Shown in pieces: positions 7,000-11,320 of a stretch of DNA of 11,320 nt (position 1 is the first letter of the stretch; every line of letters begins with the position of its first letter). A model generated the notes under the pieces. That model saw only the letters and a program-made list of their open reading frames with translations. It was not told the origin of the DNA and did no database searches. This stretch comes from an uncultured Acidobacteriota bacterium (GTDB lineage: Bacteria > Acidobacteriota > Terriglobia > Terriglobales > Acidobacteriaceae). The position numbers were made by a program, and so were the translations under genes. The stretch is from NCBI GenBank assembly GCA_903832475.1, contig CAILBQ010000665.1, forward strand, positions 1 to 11,320, read 5' to 3'.

Positions 7000-7605
7000 A
7001 TGAACGAACCAACAGGCGGAAGGACCAAGTTGTTGAAACTTGTCCGGCCGTTGAAATCTTCCGTCTTGGGGGCCGGACAACCGCAGCATCTTGCTGCAGG
7101 TTTGGCTGACAGCCCTCGTGTGCGCACCCGACTGCGCATGATCCCGCCGGTGGCGGGTAACCTGGTCAGGACCTGTCTCAAGTCCGAAGAAGAAGGCGCT
7201 GCCCTGGTCGAATTTGGCGTGGTGTTCCCCCTCATGATGATCTTCATCATGGCCATCTTCAGCTTCGGCATTGCCCTGAACAATTACATCCAGCTGACCG
7301 ACGCCGTGGGTATCGCGGGCCGGGCGCTGGCCATCAGCCAGGGACAGACAAGCGATCCCTGCAACACGGTTGCGACGGCCCTCTACGCAGCAGCGCCCGG
7401 GCTCACGCAGTCCAAGCTCAGTTTCAGTTACACCATCAACGGTGTGGCGTATTCCGGAACCACCTGCACCTCGGCCGTTTCCAATCTGAAAGTGGGCGTC
7501 AATGCCACGATTACCGCTACCTATCCCCTCAACATCAGCATCTGGGGCAGCAACCCCGCATCCGGTCGCCAGCTATCGGCGTCCATCACGGAGTTGGTCC
7601 AATGA
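7000..7605 (+). CDS. tadE: TadE-like pseudopilin
   Basis: TadE proteins are pilin-like membrane proteins processed by the A24 peptidase and needed for Tad pilus assembly. The hallmark is visible: EEEG (63-66) followed by AALVEFGVVFPLMMIFIMAIF, with G66 at -1, E71 at +5 and a hydrophobic helix to about residue 95. The rest is a periplasmic domain with Cys120 and Cys156, possibly a disulfide. The annotated 201 residues give an unusual 66-residue, basic leader. An internal ATG at 7138 (Met47) would leave a normal 20-residue leader but has no clear Shine-Dalgarno, whereas the ATG at 7000 has GGAGAG 8 nt upstream. The start is thus open. The stop overlaps the tadG start (ATGA), which implies translational coupling. 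Confidence 0.9.
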   Translation: MNEPTGGRTKLLKLVRPLKSSVLGAGQPQHLAAGLADSPRVRTRLRMIPPVAGNLVRTCLKSEEEGAALVEFGVVFPLMMIFIMAIFSFGIALNNYIQLTDAVGIAGRALAISQGQTSDPCNTVATALYAAAPGLTQSKLSFSYTINGVAYSGTTCTSAVSNLKVGVNATITATYPLNISIWGSNPASGRQLSASITELVQ

Positions 7606-9074
7606 AGATCCTTGGAAGGTTTTCCTTCGAGCGGAAATCAGCCAGTGAGCGGGGCCAGGTTTTGCCCATCATGCTCATGTTCACCGTCACCTTTCTGGGC
7701 ATGATCGGTTTCGTCATCGATTTTGGCCACGTCTACGCGTGCTACCACGAACTGCAGGCTTCTTCCGACGCCGCTGCCCTGGCCGGAGCGTATGCCCTGC
7801 CCAACAGCACGGCTGTTGCCGAAGCTACCACGTTCAGCTCGGTGGGATCGAACCTGAATGCCACCTCACTCACCACCGGCGCGGTCATGAGCGCCGGATT
7901 TCCCCTGGTGCGGTGCCTCACTACGCTCAAGAACCAGGGTGAGGCCTGCGTGTCCCCTGCCAATGGCAACGCCATCACCGTCAAGCAGCAGTTAGCGGTT
8001 CCGATGTGGTTTGCGCGGCTCTTCGGCGTGAACACCGTCACCATCTCCGCCGCTTCAACAGCCGCCATGCGCGGCTCGACAGCGGCTCCCTACAATGTGG
8101 CCATCATCATCGATACCACGGCGTCGATGGGCGGCGCGGGATCCGACTCGTGTACCTACAACGGCTCCTCGGGGACGACGCGGCTGCAATGTGCCAAGTA
8201 TGGCGTGCAGGCCTTGCTGTCAACTCTGTCGCCGTGCGCCGCAACCTACTCAACGTGCTCGGTATCGAACGGCGTGGCCACCTCACCGGTGGACCAGGTC
8301 GCCCTGTTTACCTTTCCCAACGTAACGCCGGGGACAGCGGCCAATGATTACACCAATCCGTGCAGCAATCCGAGCATCCCGGTGTACTCGTTTCCGGTTG
8401 CAGGATCCACAACGTATTCCCCTGGAAGCACCGCCGCGGCTACGTACGAAATCACACCGTTCCTGAGTGATTACCGTGCTTCGGACACGGCCTCGGCTCT
8501 CACCACTACGTCCAATCTTTCCGCGACCATGGGATTGAAGAGTGGCTGTGGCGGGATGGGAGCCCCCGGTGGCGACGGCACTTATTTTGCCGGAGCCATT
8601 TACGCTGCACAGGCCGCACTAACGTACCAGCAATCCCTCAACACCACCACTCAGAACGTCATGATCATCCTCAGCGATGGCGCCGCCAACTCATCCAAGA
8701 TGGCCTCCACGGACGTCAGCGGAGGCAAGGTGGATAGCAAGACCGGTGTCTATCCCTCGACCATCGATCAATGCCACCAGGCCATCACGGCCGCGGCGGC
8801 GGCGACAGCGGCAGGCACCCGGGTGTACTCGATTGCCTACGGCGCCTCAACTGCAACCTCCGGGCAATGCACAACGGATTCGCCGGGCATCTCTCCCTGC
8901 TCGACCATGTCGCAGATCGCCTCGGCACCTCAGTATTTCTACTCGGATAACACCGCAGTTGGCGGCGATAGCGGTTGCACCTCGGTGCAGACAGTTACCG
9001 GACTCAGCTCGATCTTCACCCAGATCGGCGGGGATTTAACGGTGGCGCGTCTGATCCCGGACGCCACTCCGTAA
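7602..9074 (+). CDS. tadG: TadG-like protein with Tad helix and vWA domain
   Basis: The 490-residue protein starts with the TadE/TadG-type N-terminal module: SERGQVLPIMLMFTVTFLGMIGFVIDFG (15-42) followed by ELQASSDAAALAGA (50-63). A von Willebrand type A domain spans about 165-480. The metal-site (MIDAS) motif DTTAS at 171-175 is DxTxS rather than the usual DxSxS; MIILSDG (354-360) supplies the later conserved aspartate strand. The domain is interrupted by long Ser/Thr/Gly-rich insertions and has about ten cysteines (for example 184, 197, 212, 219, 254, 316, 391, 423, 433 and 459), which suggests periplasmic or extracellular disulfides. vWA-containing TadG proteins are thought to act in adhesion or at the pilus base. 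It is the last gene of the operon and is followed by a terminator. Confidence 0.9.
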   Translation: MKILGRFSFERKSASERGQVLPIMLMFTVTFLGMIGFVIDFGHVYACYHELQASSDAAALAGAYALPNSTAVAEATTFSSVGSNLNATSLTTGAVMSAGFPLVRCLTTLKNQGEACVSPANGNAITVKQQLAVPMWFARLFGVNTVTISAASTAAMRGSTAAPYNVAIIIDTTASMGGAGSDSCTYNGSSGTTRLQCAKYGVQALLSTLSPCAATYSTCSVSNGVATSPVDQVALFTFPNVTPGTAANDYTNPCSNPSIPVYSFPVAGSTTYSPGSTAAATYEITPFLSDYRASDTASALTTTSNLSATMGLKSGCGGMGAPGGDGTYFAGAIYAAQAALTYQQSLNTTTQNVMIILSDGAANSSKMASTDVSGGKVDSKTGVYPSTIDQCHQAITAAAAATAAGTRVYSIAYGASTATSGQCTTDSPGISPCSTMSQIASAPQYFYSDNTAVGGDSGCTSVQTVTGLSSIFTQIGGDLTVARLIPDATP

Positions 9075-9130
9075 ACGGCAACGAACGCACCAATTCATCG
9101 CCCGGCTATTCGACGCGGAACAATCATAAG

Positions 9131-9164
9131 AGGCGTATCTTTCGCAGGAGAGATACGCCTTTTG
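9131..9164 (+). terminator. Rho-independent terminator after tadG
   Basis: AGGCGTATCT (9131-9140) pairs perfectly with AGATACGCCT (9151-9160) around a 10-nt loop, followed by TTT and G. It lies 56 nt downstream of the tadG stop and marks the end of the tad operon. The reverse strand also reads as a hairpin with a weaker T tract, so it could serve the convergent TonB transcript too. Confidence 0.85.
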
Positions 9165-9514
9165 TGCGTTCGCATGGAGCAGAATCGATTTGCAGTGTTC
9201 CTGGCTAAGTAAGCTGGGCAGGTGCCAAGCTACATCGTCCAGCCGCAGGTCTTGCAGCGGAGTCGATAGACCTCCTGCCAGCCAGCGAACGTCGCGCATG
9301 AAGCCGTTCCAGGAGCAACGAGCCGCCGTCCGGGTGAGCAATCCCGGGCGAGAGCGGCCGTATCGCTGGGCGACAAGCACCCGGCCCGCGCGATCATGCC
9401 AGAGCAGGTTCGTTGCTCAGGCGAAGTCACAAACGGCACGTCATCAGGCCCAGTCCCAGTCGACAGCGTCGCGCTGGCGCTGGACCTTGGGATGGAATGC
9501 CGTGCGAGGAAGGT
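9165..9514. other. Non-coding gap between tadG and the TonB gene
   Basis: I see no intact gene here. One minus-strand frame ends near 9230 with the translation WQEVYRLRCKTCGWTM, which looks like the C-terminal half of a CxxC zinc ribbon. The upstream part of that frame shows no matching first CxxC, so it is at most a decayed relic. The rest holds no repeats or structures that stand out. Confidence 0.5.
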
Positions 9515-10951
9515 CTAGTTGTATTCGTCGGGAATGACCAGCAGGATCTCAACGGGCGTCGTCTGCCGGTTTTGCATGGCGGGCCGGAAGCGCCACTGGT
9601 TCAGGGCATCGAGTACAAACTTCTCCCGCGCAAACTGAGGAGGAAAGACCACCGCCAGGGTCTCGAATTTGCCCTCCTTGTTGACGAATCCATGCACCAT
9701 TAGAGCGTCCGCGTCGAGGTCGCCGGCAGCGAGCGTTGGCCGCGTGATGTCATAGGGCCACGGAGCCTCGATGCGGGCCGAATTGCCGGCCGCGGCGCCA
9801 TCCGGGTTCTCGGGCTGCGAGTATTGCAGGATCCAGCTCTTGGCCAGCCCGACATGCACGTAGACCGTCGAAGCCATGCGCCCACTCCACAGCTCCTGGG
9901 TTTCGGGGTAGCTTTCGGCAATCGACGAGCCCACCACGACTACACCGAACTGTCCGTCACGGGGAAGCACCACATGCTGATAAGGAGGGCGATTGCCGCG
10001 GCCAGAGCCGGTGTCATCGCCTTGCGAAGTCTCGCTGGAAACGCCCTTTGAGGCCGTGCTGCCGCCGGCAGCCTGCAACTTGCCTGGCGCACCCGCACCG
10101 GCTCCGGACCCGGGTGTTCCATCCACGCCGGTGGCTTTGCCCTTGCCTGCCTGGGACCGCTCGCCCTTGGCTCCGTCGGTCGGCTGGCCAAGAGCCGATT
10201 CATGAGCGCTCTCATTCACGCGAGGCAGCGGCACCGAGCCGTTGGTCATGCGTAAGTCCGAAATGGAAAGCACTTTGACCGTGGGCGACGCCTGGCTCGA
10301 TGCGGAAATCATCTGCGGCACCTGCTGCACCGGCTCAGCCGCCTTCATCACAATCGGCGAAGTAGAACTTGCCAGGAGTGTCGGAGATTCTTTCAACATC
10401 ACCGAAGAAGAAAGCTTCACATCGGCAATGCGCTCTTCGTTGTTGGGCTTTTCAATCACCGGCCGCACGGAAGCATTCAAGGGCTTCATGATGGGCGCCA
10501 TGACCACCTTCTCCAGTTGATTGGGCTTGGCGGACCACAGCATCATCTGCGGGATAGGAATCTTCTTGGCCAGCAGCAAATCCTGCGGCAGCTCCGGTTG
10601 GATCAGAGTCTGTGGAGCGTGCAGTTTCTGGATGGCATGAGCCGGGGCGGACTGAGCCAGAGCTCGCTCGCCGCCCGGCGCCGGAGTCTGGGCGACGGAC
10701 TGCTTGTCCGGATAGTAAGCGCTTCCCTGGCTGGATAACAGCCGCTGTGCGGCAGACTCCTGCAGCTTGACGATGCACAGCGTGTATCGCTGGTCAGGAA
10801 TGCGAACGTTCACGACTGGCATGCGAAAGACACCCAGGGCGATCAGCACAATCGCCGCCACATGAGCCACACCGGACACTACGAAAGCGGAGGGTCGCCG
10901 GGACGGAGGAAGCGGCTCCATGAAAAGCGTAATGGTAGCGGGATACTTCAT
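9515..10951 (-). CDS. TonB-family energy transducer
   Basis: TonB proteins are inner-membrane anchored and span the periplasm to pass proton-motive energy to outer-membrane receptors. This 478-residue protein has a short cytoplasmic N-terminus, a membrane anchor at about 23-42 (FVVSGVAHVAAIVLIALGVF), a long Pro/Ala/Ser-rich periplasmic region, a Gly/Ser-rich linker (about 260-320) and a C-terminal TonB_C-like domain (about 393-476) with LMVHGFVNKEGKFETLAV and ALNQWRFRPA. It is roughly twice the length of classical TonB. The ATG at 10951 is chosen because AAGGAA lies 10 nt upstream; a frame extension to a TTG at 11017 would run through the candidate promoter. No ExbB/ExbD is seen nearby. It lies between tadG and cpaB, opposite in direction to both. 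Its client receptor is unknown. Confidence 0.85.
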   Translation of the reverse strand: MKYPATITLFMEPLPPSRRPSAFVVSGVAHVAAIVLIALGVFRMPVVNVRIPDQRYTLCIVKLQESAAQRLLSSQGSAYYPDKQSVAQTPAPGGERALAQSAPAHAIQKLHAPQTLIQPELPQDLLLAKKIPIPQMMLWSAKPNQLEKVVMAPIMKPLNASVRPVIEKPNNEERIADVKLSSSVMLKESPTLLASSTSPIVMKAAEPVQQVPQMISASSQASPTVKVLSISDLRMTNGSVPLPRVNESAHESALGQPTDGAKGERSQAGKGKATGVDGTPGSGAGAGAPGKLQAAGGSTASKGVSSETSQGDDTGSGRGNRPPYQHVVLPRDGQFGVVVVGSSIAESYPETQELWSGRMASTVYVHVGLAKSWILQYSQPENPDGAAAGNSARIEAPWPYDITRPTLAAGDLDADALMVHGFVNKEGKFETLAVVFPPQFAREKFVLDALNQWRFRPAMQNRQTTPVEILLVIPDEYN

Positions 10952-11000
10952 AGCGGCACGGTTCCTTCTCTGAATCTTGAATGACGTCTCCAGGACATGA

Positions 11001-11016
11001 AGCAATTCCTCGGCCA
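11001..11016 (-). promoter_or_regulatory. Candidate sigma-54 promoter of the TonB gene
   Basis: On the minus strand TGG-CCGAGGAA-TTGCT (11016 to 11001) has GG and GC exactly 10 nt apart and a fully matching TTGCT -12 half; the -24 half keeps TGGC. The predicted start near 10990 gives a leader of about 40 nt that contains the AAGGAA ribosome binding site. It faces away from the cpaB candidate promoter 158 bp further right. Confidence 0.5.
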
Positions 11017-11174
11017 ACTGAAGAAGGCCTAACCTCTTCGAATTGGCGGGAAAGCCGGGCTCACCGTGTCTGTGGGGCTACACAGCCGCGACCATTGGTA
11101 TACACACGTTCACACTTGCATCGGCCTCGAAAGCCTAAACCTCTGATTTAGGGAGATATTCGGGGCGTTTGCTT
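11017..11174. promoter_or_regulatory. Shared divergent control region, TonB gene / cpaB
   Basis: This 158-bp stretch lies between the two outward-facing sigma-54-like promoters and contains no credible gene. Two dyads are visible: CTGTG-GGGCTA-CACAG (11070-11085) and CCTAAA-CCTCTGA-TTTAGG (11134-11152). They sit where an enhancer-binding activator could serve both promoters. The second dyad ends 22 bp before the cpaB -24 element. Binding of any protein is inferred. Confidence 0.4.
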
Positions 11175-11190
11175 TGGCAAGGCAATTGCC
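11175..11190 (+). promoter_or_regulatory. Candidate sigma-54 promoter of cpaB
   Basis: TGGCAAG-GCAA-TTGCC matches the RpoN consensus TGGCACG-N4-TTGCW at 10 of 12 defined positions (A for C in the -24 half, C for A/T at the end). GG and GC are exactly 10 nt apart. This is the best of the three sigma-54-like elements in the window. The predicted start near 11201 gives a 5' leader of about 42 nt that holds two competing hairpins. Confidence 0.6.
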
Positions 11191-11217
11191 TCTAAGGAGG
11201 CGAAAGCAGAGCCGGCC

Positions 11218-11241
11218 GAACCGCCGGTTCAGTGGGAACCG
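11218..11241 (+). promoter_or_regulatory. Mutually exclusive hairpins before the cpaB start
   Basis: Three segments can pair in two ways: GAACC (11218-11222) with GGTTC (11226-11230), or CGGTTC (11225-11230) with GAACCG (11236-11241). The second fold covers the GTGGGA stretch that is the only plausible ribosome binding site and ends two bases before the ATG. The first fold would leave it free. This could tune cpaB translation. No ligand or factor is evident. Confidence 0.35.
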
Positions 11242-11242
11242 C

Positions 11243-11320
11243 ATGAATCGAAGATTATTGACGATCCTCCTTTGCGCCTTTCTTGTTGCGGCGGCTTGTT
11301 CGTTTCTGGTGTACAAAGCC
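11243..11320 (+). CDS. cpaB: CpaB/RcpC pilus assembly protein, N-terminal part
   Basis: Only the first 26 codons lie in the window: MNRRLLTILLCAFLVAAACS followed by FLVYKA, a basic start and one hydrophobic helix. This is typical of CpaB/RcpC, an inner-membrane anchored periplasmic protein with SAF/AFP-like domains that works with the CpaC/RcpA secretin at the outer-membrane exit of the Tad pilus. The call rests on the N-terminal pattern plus the tad context, since the diagnostic domains are beyond the edge. It is the start of a second plus-strand tad unit, with its own candidate sigma-54 promoter and a structured leader. The alternative is another single-helix membrane protein. Confidence 0.65.
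   Translation, partial: MNRRLLTILLCAFLVAAACSFLVYKA

Noticed and set aside
9230..9439. Zinc-ribbon-like frame on the minus strand
   Set aside because: Only one CxxC pair and a short terminal segment look protein-like. Without the first CxxC pair or a start with ribosome binding site, it cannot be called a gene or a pseudogene.
11017..11017. TTG start extending the TonB protein by 22 residues
   Set aside because: The extension crosses the sigma-54-like promoter, whereas the ATG at 10951 has a good Shine-Dalgarno and directly precedes the cytoplasmic N-terminus expected of TonB.
11120..11242. Possible c-di-GMP-I (GEMM) riboswitch in front of cpaB
   Set aside because: Fragments such as CGAAAGCCTAAACC and GAGCCGGCC recall the motif, but the ordered conserved blocks and the GNRA loop with its receptor are missing. 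Most of the stretch would also lie upstream of the inferred transcript start.
1..11320. tRNA, rRNA, CRISPR array or insertion sequence
   Set aside because: No cloverleaf-like segment, regularly spaced direct repeats, transposase motifs or terminal inverted repeats with target duplications were seen.

Overview
The window holds most of a Tad/Flp (tight adherence) pilus locus, probably from an acidobacterium (Acidobacteriota, Terriglobia-like). I base that on the gene order (tad ATPase and platform genes, then DUF192, PilZ, TadE and a von Willebrand TadG), on a divergent long-linker TonB-family protein, and on protein character. No 16S or marker gene is present, so the taxon is an inference. All Tad genes are on the plus strand and one TonB-family gene is on the minus strand.

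Layout. Positions 1-599 are non-coding and contain several dyads, with a candidate sigma-54 promoter just before the first gene. From 600 to 5646 lies the secretion-machine block: prepilin peptidase (cpaA/tadV), the MinD/TadZ-like cpaE, the hexameric ATPase cpaF/tadA, and the membrane platform pair tadB and tadC. A 31-residue membrane miniprotein with a very strong ribosome binding site follows (5665-5760). About 300 nt of inverted-repeat-rich non-coding sequence then precedes a DUF192 gene and a PilZ gene that carries both c-di-GMP-binding motifs. The pseudopilin-like tadE and the vWA-containing tadG overlap by ATGA and end at 9074, followed by a clear hairpin terminator (9131-9164). After about 350 nt with no convincing gene comes the TonB-family gene on the minus strand (9515-10951). 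The right edge holds the first 26 codons of cpaB; the secretin and the rest presumably continue beyond the window.

How it fits together. CpaF would power, and TadB/TadC would guide, polymerisation of pilins matured by CpaA. CpaE would place the machine, TadE and TadG act as pseudopilin and tip or surface components, and CpaB (with an unseen secretin) would form the outer-membrane exit. PilZ offers a c-di-GMP input. No Flp major pilin is present here.

The most interesting signal is regulatory. Three matches to the sigma-54 pattern TGG-N8-TTGC (GG-N10-GC) lie 40-55 nt before the start codons of cpaA, the TonB gene and cpaB. The last two are back to back in one divergent intergenic region. This suggests that one RpoN/enhancer-binding-protein circuit controls the pilus machine, its outer-membrane part and a dedicated TonB. 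Other points of interest are the 31-aa miniprotein, the structured intra-operon spacer, and a self-exclusive hairpin pair covering the cpaB translation start.
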